Source of the DNA: JAGLSB01 sp023135955
GTDB taxonomy: Bacteria > Bacteroidota > Bacteroidia > Bacteroidales > GCA-2748055
Direction of reading: 5' to 3'
Length of the DNA stretch: 64,000 nucleotides
Assembly (NCBI GenBank): GCA_030673645.1
Contig: DAOVIO010000001.1
Location: forward strand, 1 to 64,000
A model generated the notes under the pieces. That model ran no database searches, was not told the DNA's origin, and was given only the letters and a program-made list of their open reading frames with translations. This document shows positions 19,064-28,755 of this stretch, in pieces. The translations under genes and the position numbers were made by a program. How positions within the stretch are numbered: position 1 is the stretch's first letter; the number at the start of each line of letters is the position of its first letter.

Positions 19064-20534
19064 GAAAGTTTATTTGCTTCTGATAATTAGTATTTTATTT
19101 TCTATTCCAGGAAATGCCCAGGAAGTTCGGAAATATACATTTGAAGAAATTATTTATATTGCCAGACAGAATTCGCCAATGGCTATAATGTCGAGACACA
19201 GATTTCGTCAGAGCTATTGGGAATTCAGAACGCATAAAGCTGAGTTTCTTCCTACCCTGACACTGAATTCTCAACTTCCGGATTTAGATCGTTCAATTGT
19301 AAGTGATTTTCTTGATGACGGTACCGAAGCCTTTATTCCGCGTAACAGGATTAAAAATTCATTTAATGTGGAACTTGAGCAAAATATTGGGTTTACCGGA
19401 GGAAGTATTTTTGTGAGTTCCGATTTACAGCGTATTGATATCCTCGGTAGTGATGGAGTGACTTCTTATCTTTCCAATCCAATAAGTGTAGGTATAAGAC
19501 AGCCTATAAATGGCTATAATGATTTACGTTGGCTTAAAGAAATAGAGCCTCTCAAATACGAAACTGCAAAGAAGGAATATATTAACGACATAGAGCAGGT
19601 AACATTGAGATCAGTAAATTACTTTTTCGATCTGGCTGTAGCACAAAAAAACATCGAGATTGCAGAACTGAACTATGCTAATGCCGATACTTTATATCGG
19701 ATAGCAAGTGGAAGATATCAGTTAGGTACGATTGCAGAAAACGATCTTCTGCAAATGGAACTGGCATATTTGAATACAGGTACCGCATTAAATGAAGCCA
19801 ATATAGATCTGGAAATAAAAAAATTCCAGATGAATTCATTCCTTGGACTTGGTCAGGACGAAAATATTGAGCTTATTATTCCTGCTGAGATCCCGGAATT
19901 ATATATTGATTTAAACCGGGCACTCGAAGAAGCATGGAAGAGCAATCCGGATATTATGGACCGTAAGAGACAACTCCTTGAGGCAAACAGGGATGTAGAA
20001 AGAACAAAATCGGAAAAGGGCCTTAATGCTATGCTTTATGCCAACTTTGGTTTAACACAGCAGGCCAATTTACTGAATGAGGTCTACCTTAATCCCCAGG
20101 ATCAGGAAGTTGTAAGGTTGGGAATTGAGATTCCGATTCTCGACTGGGGACTTGGAAGAGGTAAATATAAAATGGCTCAATCAGCTCTCGAACTTACTAG
20201 AACTACGGTACAACAGGCAGAAATGGATTTTCAACAGGAAGTATATCTGGCCGTAATGCAGTTTAACCTTCAGGATGATCAATTGGAAATTGCATTCAAA
20301 GCAGATATTATAGGAGAAAAAAGGTTTGAAGTGACAAAACAAAGATTCCTGATCGGTAGAATTTCGGTCCTGGATTTGAATGTTGCACAAACGGAAAAAG
20401 ACCAGGCTACGCGTTCTTACCTCTCAGCACTGAGAAATTACTGGAATTATTTTTATAACCTGAGATCACTTACTTTATACAATTGGGTTGAGGACTCCAG
20501 ACTTGAAGAAGATTTTGATGCCTTAATCGAATAG
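19056..20534 (+). CDS. TolC-family outer membrane channel protein
   Basis: The ATG inside the end of the permease gene (TATGAGTAA overlap) gives 492 residues with a signal peptide ending near IPGNAQ. A TTG-initiated extension of five residues is less likely. Two long alpha-helical repeats follow the TolC/OEP pattern: residues in NYFFDLAVAQKNIEIAELNY and the second-half NVAQTEKDQATRSYLSALRN form the helical barrel. The segment GIEIPILDWGLGRGKYKMA marks the second beta-strand pair of the family. It should form the outer-membrane exit duct for the adaptor/permease pair encoded directly upstream. No terminator hairpin is visible after it. Confidence 0.9.
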   Translation: MSKKVYLLLIISILFSIPGNAQEVRKYTFEEIIYIARQNSPMAIMSRHRFRQSYWEFRTHKAEFLPTLTLNSQLPDLDRSIVSDFLDDGTEAFIPRNRIKNSFNVELEQNIGFTGGSIFVSSDLQRIDILGSDGVTSYLSNPISVGIRQPINGYNDLRWLKEIEPLKYETAKKEYINDIEQVTLRSVNYFFDLAVAQKNIEIAELNYANADTLYRIASGRYQLGTIAENDLLQMELAYLNTGTALNEANIDLEIKKFQMNSFLGLGQDENIELIIPAEIPELYIDLNRALEEAWKSNPDIMDRKRQLLEANRDVERTKSEKGLNAMLYANFGLTQQANLLNEVYLNPQDQEVVRLGIEIPILDWGLGRGKYKMAQSALELTRTTVQQAEMDFQQEVYLAVMQFNLQDDQLEIAFKADIIGEKRFEVTKQRFLIGRISVLDLNVAQTEKDQATRSYLSALRNYWNYFYNLRSLTLYNWVEDSRLEEDFDALIE

Positions 20535-20695
20535 TGATGTTATAAGTTTTACTTCAATCTTCATAGGAAAGTTCCCAATACTCATTAAGATTTTATTGTT
20601 TTTGACCAGATATCGAAACCCTGGTGATAGTAATTATATGCTTCAGAATATGTTTTTCTTCGTGCATAAAAATTTATTTACTTAAATATTTTTAC

Positions 20696-20703
20696 TATTT
20701 TTG
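20696..20703 (+). promoter_or_regulatory. Candidate -7 element for mdh
   Basis: TATTTTTG fits TAnnTTTG and lies about 105 bases before the mdh ATG. The -33 region is AT-rich without a clear TTTG, so this is weak. Confidence 0.25.
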
Positions 20704-20808
20704 ATATTCCCTGATTAATATATAAATATCATTAAATCAGAATTTTATATTCGAAATTACACAAAGAAATTATCTGTATTAATCAATAAATAAATAAAAT
20801 TCATAAAA

Positions 20809-21747
20809 ATGAACAAAATTACTGTTATCGGTGCAGGAAATGTTGGTGCAACTTGTGCTAATGTTCTTGCCCACAAAGATCTGGTTAAAGAAGTAGTAAT
20901 TGTTGATATTAAAGAAGGTTTAGCTGAAGGTAAGGCTCTCGATATCTGGCAAACATCCCCTATCAATAGTTTTAATACCAGAGTAATAGGATCCACAAAT
21001 GATTATTCAAAAACTAAAGATTCTGATATAGTTATAATTACCTCTGGGCTACCAAGAAAGCCAGGTATGTCAAGAGATGACCTTATCAAAACCAATGCAG
21101 GAATTGTTAAAGAGGTTACTGAAAAGGCCATTGAATATTCACCGAATGCAATTATTATTGTTGTTTCAAATCCATTGGATGTAATGTCTTATGCTGCATT
21201 CCTGGCTTCAAAAAGACCTTCTAATAAAGTATTCGGAATGGCAGGAATTCTTGACACCGGTAGGTTTAAGGCTTTTCTTGCTAATGCGCTCGATATTTCT
21301 CCTTTAGATATTCAGGCAATGTTGTTGGGCGGACATGGCGATACTATGGTGCCTCTGCCAAGATATACTACAGTAAGCGGAATACCTTTAACAGAATTAC
21401 TGGGTTCAGAAGAAATTGAGAAGATAGTTAATAGAACCCGTAAGGGTGGTGGAGAGCTTGTTAACTTAATGGGAACTTCTGCCTGGTATGCTCCGGGAGC
21501 TGCAGCTGCTCAAATGGCAGAAGCAATTGTTAAAGATCAGAACAGAGTCTTCCCGGTTTGTACTTACCTTAATGGTGAATATGGAATAAAAGATATTTAT
21601 CTTGGTGTACCTGTTAAACTAGGCCTCAATGGAATAGAGGAAATTATTGAAATTGATTTAGATGAAGATGAGAATAAATTATTACAAGATTCAGCTGCCT
21701 CAGTTAAAACTGTTATGGGTGTTTTGGACGATATGAAAATGTTTTAG
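20809..21747 (+). CDS. mdh: NAD-dependent malate dehydrogenase
   Basis: The protein has 312 residues. The Rossmann motif GAGNVGAT is followed by VIVDI, whose Asp indicates NAD rather than NADP. The substrate-binding arginines are in GLPRKPGMSRDDL (the first Arg replaces the Gln found in lactate dehydrogenase, so malate is the substrate). The catalytic His lies in GGHGDTMVPLPRY. This is the LDH-like class of malate dehydrogenase common in Bacteroidota, converting malate and oxaloacetate in the cytoplasm. The gene stands alone and is followed by a good terminator. Confidence 0.95.
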   Translation: MNKITVIGAGNVGATCANVLAHKDLVKEVVIVDIKEGLAEGKALDIWQTSPINSFNTRVIGSTNDYSKTKDSDIVIITSGLPRKPGMSRDDLIKTNAGIVKEVTEKAIEYSPNAIIIVVSNPLDVMSYAAFLASKRPSNKVFGMAGILDTGRFKAFLANALDISPLDIQAMLLGGHGDTMVPLPRYTTVSGIPLTELLGSEEIEKIVNRTRKGGGELVNLMGTSAWYAPGAAAAQMAEAIVKDQNRVFPVCTYLNGEYGIKDIYLGVPVKLGLNGIEEIIEIDLDEDENKLLQDSAASVKTVMGVLDDMKMF

Positions 21748-21777
21748 GAAGCATTAGACAGTGCAATAATATTTACT

Positions 21778-21811
21778 CCGGTTAGCAATTTTGTTAACCG
21801 GATTTTTTTTT
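21778..21811 (+). terminator. Rho-independent terminator after mdh
   Basis: CCGGTTA (21778-21784) pairs perfectly with TAACCGG (21795-21801) around a 10-base loop, followed by A and a run of at least eight T. It lies 30 bases after the mdh stop. Confidence 0.85.
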
Positions 21812-21891
21812 ATTTGAATGGCAGGAAAATTATGGAATAATCATCAGTATTTAAACCTATTAAATCAATATGAATTCTTAAAAATATGTAT

Positions 21892-21899
21892 TATATTTG
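21892..21899 (+). promoter_or_regulatory. Candidate -7 element for secDF
   Basis: TATATTTG matches TAnnTTTG and lies 55 bases before the secDF ATG, just after the mdh terminator. No strong -33 box is present. Confidence 0.45.
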
Positions 21900-21954
21900 C
21901 CCGTCATTTTTTGAAAGCAAACAGAATTTAATTCATACATAAAAATTAATAATA

Positions 21955-24900
21955 ATGGAGAATAAAGGAGCCATCCGGTTTTTCGCTATAGTACTGGCCC
22001 TCGTAGTGGTTTATCAGTTATCATTTACCTTTTTTGCCTCAAAGGTTGAAAAGGACGCAGTTGAATTTGCTCAGGGAGATCCTGTACAGGAGCGAAGATA
22101 TCTCGATTCCATTGCTGAAGAAGAAGTTTATAATTTTTTGTGGCTGAGATCATACACCTACAAAGAATGTTCTGAAAAAACAATTAATCTTGGCCTTGAC
22201 CTTAAAGGCGGAATGAACGTGATTCTCGAAATTTCGGTCGAGGATGTAATTACTTCCAACGCAGCACCTCATTATTTGAAAGACCCTATTTTCACTCAGA
22301 CAATGAGATCAGCAAAAGAAAAGAAGGCTACTAGTCAGGCCGATTTTGTTGAGCTTTTCGCTGAGTCTTTTCAAGAGCTTAGTCCTGGAGGCCAAATGGC
22401 ACAATTCTTTATGACTCCGGAAACCAGAGGAATAATTGATCTGAATACTTCTAACCAGGATGTATTGGAATTTTTAAAAGTAGAAGCAGAATCTGCAATT
22501 GAAAATTCATTCAATGTATTAAGAAACAGAATTGACCGTTTTGGTGTCGTTCAACCGAATATCCAGAGACTAGAACGTCAAGGTAGAATATTAATTGAGC
22601 TACCGGGAGTAAAAGATCCTGAAAGGGTAACGAAACTTTTAACGGGTACAGCAAATCTTGAGTTCTGGACTACTTATAATAACAATGAAATAATTGGATA
22701 TCTTCAAGAGGCAAATACTTTGTTAAGCGAAATGCTTTATGAAGGTGAAGATATAATCACTGTTGAACAAGCACAAAGCCCTGAAGTTGATGAAGCAGAT
22801 GCTCAGGATGAAGAAATCTCTTTGTTTGGGGATGCCAATGACTCAACTGGTGAGATAGGACTTTTTGATAGCGCTGACTCGACAGGTCTTGATCTTGGGC
22901 AAGAGCAAATGGAAAAAGAAAATCCATTATTTACTGCTCTAACCCCTTTTCTCGATAATGAGATGCGCCCGGTTCCCGGATCAATCGTTGGTGTGGCAGA
23001 AGTTAAAGATACTGCTCTCGTAAATTCATATCTGGCTCGTCCTCAGATAAAAGCATTATTCCCAGTAGATAACAGATTCTATTGGTCTCATAAACCGATG
23101 GCTAATAATGCTGCTTTTGTAGAATTATATGCTCTTAAAGCTACTCGTGATGGAGGAGCATCTATGGGTGGTAAGTATGTGACCAATGCAAATATGGCTT
23201 ATGGACAGTTTGGAAATGAAGCTGAAGTTCATTTTTCTATGAATTCAGAGGGAGCGAAAAGATGGGCAAATCTGACTCGTGAAAATACAGGAAAACAAAT
23301 TGCAATTCTTCTAGATGGTTTTGTTGTGTCTGCCCCTAATGTGAACTCGGAAATCAAAGGTGGTTCATCAACAATTACTGGTAATTTTACTCCTGTAGAG
23401 GCTACCGACCTTTCTAATGTTCTTAAATCGGGTAAAATGGATGCCAAAGCAAGGGTTGAGTCAAGTGAAGTTATCGGGCCATCACTTGGTCAGTCTTCTA
23501 TCGACGCAGGTTTAAATTCATTCCTGATTGCCTTTTTGGTAATTTTGGCATACATGGTCTTTTACTATAGTCACCGTGCTGGGGCTGTAGCTGATTTAGC
23601 CCTGATTGCAAATATGTTTTTCCTGATAGGTGTACTTGCATCTCTGCAGGCCGTTCTTACACTTCCGGGTATCGCGGGTATAATCCTTACAATTGGTATG
23701 TCGGTTGATGCAAACGTTCTTATTTATGAGAGAATCAGGGAGGAACTCACTGCTGGTAAAGGAGTAAAACTTGCCGTTGCCGATGGTTATAAGAAAGCAT
23801 ATTCAGCAATTATAGATGCAAACGTTACAACCCTATTAACTGGTGTTATCCTGTACCTCTTTGGTACCGGTCCAATTAAAGGTTTTGCAACTACACTCGT
23901 TATTGGTATTCTTACTTCATTATTCTCAGCAATCTTTATAACTCGCCTGATTTATGAAACAATGCTGAAAAATAACAAGAAGCTTACCTTCGATACAAAC
24001 CTGACCAGAAATGCATTTAAAAATCTAAATATCGACTTTATCGGTTCAAGAAAGAAATTTTATGTTCTTTCTGCTGCAATTGTTCTTATTGGAATTGCCT
24101 CGCTCTTTGTAAGAGGATTGAACCAGGGTGTTGATTTTACTGGAGGAAGAAATTATGTTATTGAATTTCCATCTGAAGTTGTAACTGATGATATTCGTTC
24201 TGTACTAAGTGATGAATTCGGTGAAGATCCAACTGTAATTACATTTGGAGAGAAAACCACAGTAAGGATTACTACCAAATATATGATTGATAACGAGGAG
24301 AATAATGTAGACTCAATCATTAAGGCAAAAATGTTCAACGGATTGCAACCTTATCTTGCTGAGGATGCTAGTTTGGACCGTTTCATAACATCGGATGATT
24401 ATATTAGGAGTTCGCATAAAGTTGGCCCTACGATTGCAGATGATATCAAGGTTTCTGCTGCTCTGGCTATTTTCTTTTCACTTCTTATAATTTTCTTATA
24501 CATATTAATTCGATTCAGAAACTGGCAATATGGACTTGGAGCCCTAGCTGCTTTGGTACATGATGTATTGATTGTTCTTGGATTGTTTTCTATATTCCAC
24601 GACATTTTGCCCTTCTCATTGGAAATTGATCAGGCATTTATTGCAGCTATACTTACTGTTGTTGGTTATTCAATTAATGATACAGTGGTTGTATTTGACC
24701 GTATAAGGGAATATAAAAGCCTCTTCCGGAAACGTAGTTTTAAAGAAACAATGAACTCTGCACTGAATTCTACAATTAGCCGTACATTCAGTACATCTTT
24801 GAGTACTTTTGTAGTCCTTCTATCCATATTCATTTTTGGAGGTGAAGTTATACGAGGATTCACATTTGCTCTTCTTGTCGGTGTTATTGTTGGTACCTAT

Positions 24901-24987
24901 TCTTCACTCTTTATTGCGACTCCTGTTACCTATGAAACAATGAAGAAAAAGGGAGATACAGCCCTTGAAGAAGGTAAGAAAAAGTAA
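21955..24987 (+). CDS. secDF: Fused protein-export membrane protein SecDF
   Basis: The 1,010-residue protein joins SecD and SecF, the usual Bacteroidota form. The SecD half has a first helix, GLDLKGGMNVILEI, the P1 periplasmic domain, and IDRFGVVQPNIQRL followed by the first membrane bundle with GMSVDANVLIYERIREEL. The SecF half starts near residue 690 with FVRGLNQGVDFTGGRNY and includes YSINDTVVVFDRIREY. It uses the proton gradient to pull preproteins through SecYEG, which matters here given the many exported enzymes. An acidic insert at about 270-325, rich in Asp, Glu and Ser, lies within the SecD periplasmic part. Confidence 0.97.
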   Translation: MENKGAIRFFAIVLALVVVYQLSFTFFASKVEKDAVEFAQGDPVQERRYLDSIAEEEVYNFLWLRSYTYKECSEKTINLGLDLKGGMNVILEISVEDVITSNAAPHYLKDPIFTQTMRSAKEKKATSQADFVELFAESFQELSPGGQMAQFFMTPETRGIIDLNTSNQDVLEFLKVEAESAIENSFNVLRNRIDRFGVVQPNIQRLERQGRILIELPGVKDPERVTKLLTGTANLEFWTTYNNNEIIGYLQEANTLLSEMLYEGEDIITVEQAQSPEVDEADAQDEEISLFGDANDSTGEIGLFDSADSTGLDLGQEQMEKENPLFTALTPFLDNEMRPVPGSIVGVAEVKDTALVNSYLARPQIKALFPVDNRFYWSHKPMANNAAFVELYALKATRDGGASMGGKYVTNANMAYGQFGNEAEVHFSMNSEGAKRWANLTRENTGKQIAILLDGFVVSAPNVNSEIKGGSSTITGNFTPVEATDLSNVLKSGKMDAKARVESSEVIGPSLGQSSIDAGLNSFLIAFLVILAYMVFYYSHRAGAVADLALIANMFFLIGVLASLQAVLTLPGIAGIILTIGMSVDANVLIYERIREELTAGKGVKLAVADGYKKAYSAIIDANVTTLLTGVILYLFGTGPIKGFATTLVIGILTSLFSAIFITRLIYETMLKNNKKLTFDTNLTRNAFKNLNIDFIGSRKKFYVLSAAIVLIGIASLFVRGLNQGVDFTGGRNYVIEFPSEVVTDDIRSVLSDEFGEDPTVITFGEKTTVRITTKYMIDNEENNVDSIIKAKMFNGLQPYLAEDASLDRFITSDDYIRSSHKVGPTIADDIKVSAALAIFFSLLIIFLYILIRFRNWQYGLGALAALVHDVLIVLGLFSIFHDILPFSLEIDQAFIAAILTVVGYSINDTVVVFDRIREYKSLFRKRSFKETMNSALNSTISRTFSTSLSTFVVLLSIFIFGGEVIRGFTFALLVGVIVGTYSSLFIATPVTYETMKKKGDTALEEGKKK

Positions 24988-25140
24988 ATATACTTTGTAA
25001 ATATTTGTTGTGAATATTTGTCCATTGGAAGTTGGGAAATAATCTTTTGCTAATTTCAATGTAGTTGTTAAATGTCAGATGTTCACAACAAATACCTTTA
25101 GAAGTAGTTCTGCGGTTCTTCTACATTTCAATTATTCTCT

Positions 25141-25148
25141 TATCTTTG
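25141..25148 (+). promoter_or_regulatory. Candidate -7 element for tatA
   Basis: TATCTTTG matches TAnnTTTG and ends 11 bases before the tatA ATG, so the leader would be very short. Confidence 0.4.
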
Positions 25149-25159
25149 TGTAAGTAAAA

Positions 25160-25429
25160 ATGAAAGATATGTTATTTATAAGCGGGCCTGAAATTGTAAT
25201 CATATTTATCGTTGTCCTCCTCTTGTTTGGATCCAAAAAAATTCCTGAATTAGCAAAAGGTCTTGGGAAAGGAATGAAGGAATTCAAGAAAGCGACAGAT
25301 GATATCAAGAAAGAAATTCATAACAATTCAGGTGGTATTGTTGAGGACTTTAAGGATATAAAGAAAGATATCACTAAAGACACACAAGAGATTGTGAAAA
25401 ATGTCAAGAAGAAAATGGATACCGACTGA
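25160..25429 (+). CDS. tatA: Twin-arginine translocase subunit TatA/TatE
   Basis: The protein has 89 residues. An N-terminal helix (FISGPEIVIIFIVVLLLFG) is followed by the diagnostic FGSKKIPELAKGLGKGMKEF amphipathic helix and a Lys/Asp-rich cytoplasmic tail. This is the pore-forming subunit for export of folded proteins. The second in-frame ATG (25169) would give a slightly shorter protein beginning MLFISG and is equally possible. No tatC is seen next to it. The Na+/Ca2+ exchanger gene starts 24 bases downstream, so the two may be co-transcribed. Confidence 0.92.
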   Translation: MKDMLFISGPEIVIIFIVVLLLFGSKKIPELAKGLGKGMKEFKKATDDIKKEIHNNSGGIVEDFKDIKKDITKDTQEIVKNVKKKMDTD

Positions 25430-25453
25430 TCTGTCATTTTATAACCAAATTAT

Positions 25454-26392
25454 ATGCTAGGAAGTTATTCGCTGGCTTTGCTGGGATTCGCATTGTTAAT
25501 TGGCAGTGGCCGGTTTCTGGTTAAGGGTAGTGTAGCTTTGGCAGGTTATTTCGGACTATCAACTCTGATAGTTGGAATAACGGTAGTTGCATTTGGGACA
25601 TCTGCTCCGGAACTTTTAATTAGTGTACAAGCTGCTCTAAAAGGCCATCCTGAAATAGCCCTTGGAAATGTAATAGGTTCGAATATATCAAATATTGCAC
25701 TTGTCCTTGCTCTATCTGCAATAATAGTCCCAATTACTGTTAAAAAAACTACACTTCTTGTCGACTGGCCTTTTATGATGCTATTAAGTATCTTGTTTTT
25801 TGTATTTTCCTTAGATCATATTTTAGTAAGATGGGAGGGCTTACTCTTTACTTTCCTGCTTATTGGATTCATTGTTTTTTCCATAAGGAAGTCGAAGAAC
25901 AATGTCCAGAGCAATCCCATTGAAAAGAAGACTGACCTTAATATCTGGGCTATCTTAGGAATTTTGATAGCTGCTTGTGCCGGACTCGTTGTTGGATCCA
26001 GCTTGTTGATAGATAGTGCCATTATTGTTGCAAATGATCTTGGTGTAAGCGAGAGAGTCATTTCTATTTCTATGATCGCCATTGGTACAAGTCTTCCAGA
26101 ACTCTCAACATCCATAATTGCTGCCATTCAAAAAGAAACAGATATATCTGTTGGTAATATAATTGGTTCCAATATTTTTAACATATCTAGCGTACTCGGA
26201 ATTACTGCAATTATCAGACCGATAGAAATATCCAAAGTCATGGTGAGCTCAGATATTATTTGGATGCTATCTATTTCTTTTCTTTTGTTTCTTCTGATAT
26301 TGCCTTTAAGAAAATCTAAACTTTCCCGATTTGAAGGATTTTTATTGTTAGCCGTATATGTTTTTTATCTTTATAGAGTAATTAATCTTTAA
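25454..26392 (+). CDS. Calcium/sodium antiporter (CaCA family)
   Basis: The protein has 312 residues, about ten membrane helices and the internal duplication typical of the YrbG-type cation exchangers. The alpha-repeats are clear: GTSAPELLISVQAAL with GNVIGSNISN in the first half, and GTSLPELSTSIIAAI with GNIIGSNIFN in the second. The Glu and Asn residues in these repeats bind the cations. It should exchange Ca2+ for Na+ (or H+) across the inner membrane. It starts 24 bases after tatA and is followed 14 bases later by the LolD-type ATPase, so these genes could share a transcript, without an obvious functional link. Confidence 0.92.
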   Translation: MLGSYSLALLGFALLIGSGRFLVKGSVALAGYFGLSTLIVGITVVAFGTSAPELLISVQAALKGHPEIALGNVIGSNISNIALVLALSAIIVPITVKKTTLLVDWPFMMLLSILFFVFSLDHILVRWEGLLFTFLLIGFIVFSIRKSKNNVQSNPIEKKTDLNIWAILGILIAACAGLVVGSSLLIDSAIIVANDLGVSERVISISMIAIGTSLPELSTSIIAAIQKETDISVGNIIGSNIFNISSVLGITAIIRPIEISKVMVSSDIIWMLSISFLLFLLILPLRKSKLSRFEGFLLLAVYVFYLYRVINL

Positions 26393-26406
26393 TAATTCTG
26401 GCGCAT

Positions 26407-27057
26407 ATGATCATTACTGAAAATATCGAGAAAAGTTTTGGTGAGCTAAAAGTGCTTAAAAGTATTGATATACATATCCAGAAAAAGGAAATTGTGGCTG
26501 TTGTTGGATCAAGTGGTGCAGGGAAGACTACCTTGTTGCAAATTCTTGGTACACTTCTTCCATTTGATGCCGGAAAAGTTGTAATTAATGGAGTTGATAT
26601 TACAGGTCTTAAAAGTAAGAAACTGGCAATATTCAGGAACCGGAATATTGGTTTTGTCTTTCAGTTTCATCATCTCTTGCCCGAATTTGATGCTTTTGAG
26701 AATATCTGTATTCCAGGTTTTATAAGTGGAGAAAATAGATCAAAAGTTGAGAAAAAAGCCCTTGAGTTACTTGACTTAATGGGTTTAAGAGATAGAATGG
26801 ATCATAAACCTTCAGAGCTTTCTGGAGGAGAACAACAGAGAATTGCTGTTGCCCGTGCTCTTATTAATAATCCATCTGTAATATTAGCTGATGAACCTTC
26901 CGGAAACCTCGATTCAAAAAATAAAGAAGAATTGCATAAACTGTTTTTTGATCTTCGAGATCAGCTCTCACAAACATTTATTATCGTAACTCATGATAAA
27001 GAGTTGGCAGGAATGTCTGACAGGATGATAAATATTAAAGACGGTAGGATATTATAA
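26407..27057 (+). CDS. lolD: LolD-type ABC transporter ATP-binding protein
   Basis: The protein has 216 residues. Walker A GSSGAGKTT has Lys40. The Q-loop lies in NIGFVFQFHHLLPEFDAFEN, the signature is LSGGEQQRIAVARAL, Walker B is VILADEPSGNLD, and the switch His is in FIIVTHDKELA. The FQFHHLLPEF segment is characteristic of the LolD/MacB ATPase group that works with FtsX-type permeases. Lipoprotein release from the inner membrane is the usual assignment, but no LolC/E gene is adjacent. It could also serve the ATPase-less MacB-type permease encoded about 7.3 kb upstream; that is untested. Confidence 0.85.
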   Translation: MIITENIEKSFGELKVLKSIDIHIQKKEIVAVVGSSGAGKTTLLQILGTLLPFDAGKVVINGVDITGLKSKKLAIFRNRNIGFVFQFHHLLPEFDAFENICIPGFISGENRSKVEKKALELLDLMGLRDRMDHKPSELSGGEQQRIAVARALINNPSVILADEPSGNLDSKNKEELHKLFFDLRDQLSQTFIIVTHDKELAGMSDRMINIKDGRIL

Positions 27058-27081
27058 TAATAGTTCTCGTCCCTTCATAAT

Positions 27082-27852
27082 TTGAAACGAAAAGAATTAT
27101 ATCAATTACTTGAGGAGCAATATCTTTATTTCAATCAGAAATATTTTATTGAAACAGATCCAATTCAGGTGCCTCATTATTTCTCTAAAGAGGAAGATAT
27201 TGAAATTGCAGGTTTTATCGCTGCCAGTCTTGCCTGGGGCCAGAGACCTGTTATTATCAGAAATGCTTTTTATATTCTCGAGGATATGCCCGGAGGACCA
27301 TTTGAGTTTCTTACAACTGCCGAAGATTATATGCTTCAGGGATTTGAGAATTTTAAACACCGAACCTTCAATGGAACCGATTGTGTGTTTTTTCTGAGAT
27401 CGCTGCAGAATATTTATAGAAATCATGGTGGACTTAAAAATGTGTTTTACGATGGATATAAACTGTATGGGAATATTCCTGATACTTTGAGGCATTTCAG
27501 ACAAGTGTTTTTCAGTATTCCCTTCCCCGGAAGAACATTAAAGCATATTGCAGATATCGATCGCAAATCGGCGGCTAAACGGTTGAACATGTTCTTGCGC
27601 TGGATGGTGAGAAAAGATGAGAATGGTGTGGACTTTGGTATTTGGAATGAGATACCAACATCGGCATTATACATTCCTCTTGATGTTCATTCAGGATCAG
27701 TGGCACGAGAACTTGGTTTATTAAAGAGAAAGCAAAACGACTGGAAATCTGTCAGTTACCTTACACACAAGTTAAGAGAATTCGATCCCGATGATCCTGT
27801 TAAATATGATTTTGCTCTATTTGGAATAGGTGCAATTGGGAGAAAAGAATGA
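27082..27852 (+). CDS. TIGR02757/DUF2400 family protein
   Basis: The 256-residue protein starts with TTG because no ATG lies near the conserved N-terminus. It matches the widespread Bacteroidota family TIGR02757: EEDIEIAGFIAASLAWGQR, a central FLRSLQ segment, MFLRWMVRKDENGVDFGIW, then PLDVHSGSVARELGL and a final DPVKYDFALFGIGA. The motif order resembles DNA-glycosylase-like helix-hairpin-helix proteins, but the activity is unknown. It lies 24 bases after the LolD-type gene on the same strand. The assignment to the family is firm; the function is not. Confidence 0.88.
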   Translation: MKRKELYQLLEEQYLYFNQKYFIETDPIQVPHYFSKEEDIEIAGFIAASLAWGQRPVIIRNAFYILEDMPGGPFEFLTTAEDYMLQGFENFKHRTFNGTDCVFFLRSLQNIYRNHGGLKNVFYDGYKLYGNIPDTLRHFRQVFFSIPFPGRTLKHIADIDRKSAAKRLNMFLRWMVRKDENGVDFGIWNEIPTSALYIPLDVHSGSVARELGLLKRKQNDWKSVSYLTHKLREFDPDDPVKYDFALFGIGAIGRKE

Positions 27853-27918
27853 GAATAAGTTGCTGGTTGCTGGGAAGAACAGGAAACCATTAATCAGAAT
27901 CGAGTGCAGCAATTCCGA

Positions 27919-28007
27919 GTTTCAGGTTTAAAAGGTTTAAGGTTGAGACAAACTAGAACCTGAAACGCGACTGAAAGGAGCAAACTTGAAACAACGACTG
28001 AAAGGAG
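27919..28007 (+). repeat. Short inverted and direct repeats between the DUF2400 gene and trmN6
   Basis: GTTTCAGGTT (27919-27928) is the exact reverse complement of AACCTGAAAC (27957-27966). A 13-base direct repeat, CGACTGAAAGGAG, occurs at 27968-27980 and 27995-28007 with a 27-base period. This 180-base gap contains no gene. The function is unknown; it may be transposed filler of the type common between Bacteroidota genes. Confidence 0.6.
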
Positions 28008-28035
28008 TTAAACCGGTAACGAGCAACCCTCACAA

Positions 28036-28755
28036 ATGGCAAACAATTACTTCAGATTCAAAAAATTTACAATTAATCAGTCTGCTTCGGCTATGAAAGT
28101 AGGGACCGATGGGGTTCTTTTGGGTGCATGGGCCAAATTCCCCAACAGGGGGTCTTATGTTCTTGATGTAGGAACAGGAACCGGATTAATTGCCCTGATG
28201 ATAGCCCAAAGATATCCCGATGTAAAAATATCCGCTATTGAAATTGATAATTCTTCCTGTGAACAGGCCAGAGAAAATTTTATAAATTCTGAATGGAGTG
28301 ACAGAATCAGCATTCATGAAAATTCTTTTCAGGACTTTCATATTCAAACTAAGAATAAATTCGACTTGATAATTTCAAATCCACCCTACTTTAGTAATTC
28401 ATTGAAAAATCCGGATGAAGCCAAATCTTATGCACGTCACCAGGAAAAATTGACACTTGAGGAATTATTTATTGGTGTTTCAGGAACTCTGAATAAGCGA
28501 GGTATGTTTAGTATGATTCTTCCATATGATCAAAAAAGTAAGTGCCAGAAGCTTGCCACTGACTCAGGATTATTTCCACAAAGGATATTGAATGTTCGTC
28601 CAAAACCCGGACATGACTTCATCAGAGTACTTATGGAATTTTCATTCACACAAAATAAAAATTTTGAAGATGAACTTATTATTGAAATGAATAAGAGACA
28701 TTCTTATTCAGAAGAATATAAAGTTTTGACAAAAGATTTTTATCTGAAGTTTTGA
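28036..28755 (+). CDS. trmN6: tRNA1(Val) adenine-37 N6-methyltransferase (YfiC/TrmN6 family)
   Basis: The protein has 239 residues. The SAM-binding motif VLDVGTGTGLIALMIAQR (about 39-56) and the N6-adenine methyltransferase motif NPPYF (about 116-120) are both intact. The N-terminal FRFKKFTINQSASAMKVGTD and the KSYARHQEKLTLEEL segment are characteristic of the TrmN6/YfiC family. The enzyme methylates A37 in the anticodon loop of a valine tRNA. It is apparently monocistronic, followed by the REP-like repeat cluster. Confidence 0.9.
   Translation: MANNYFRFKKFTINQSASAMKVGTDGVLLGAWAKFPNRGSYVLDVGTGTGLIALMIAQRYPDVKISAIEIDNSSCEQARENFINSEWSDRISIHENSFQDFHIQTKNKFDLIISNPPYFSNSLKNPDEAKSYARHQEKLTLEELFIGVSGTLNKRGMFSMILPYDQKSKCQKLATDSGLFPQRILNVRPKPGHDFIRVLMEFSFTQNKNFEDELIIEMNKRHSYSEEYKVLTKDFYLKF

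Noticed and set aside
26407..27057. LolD-type ATPase as the confirmed partner of the MacB-type permease
   Set aside because: The genes are 7 kb apart with mdh, secDF and others between them; kept only as a possibility.
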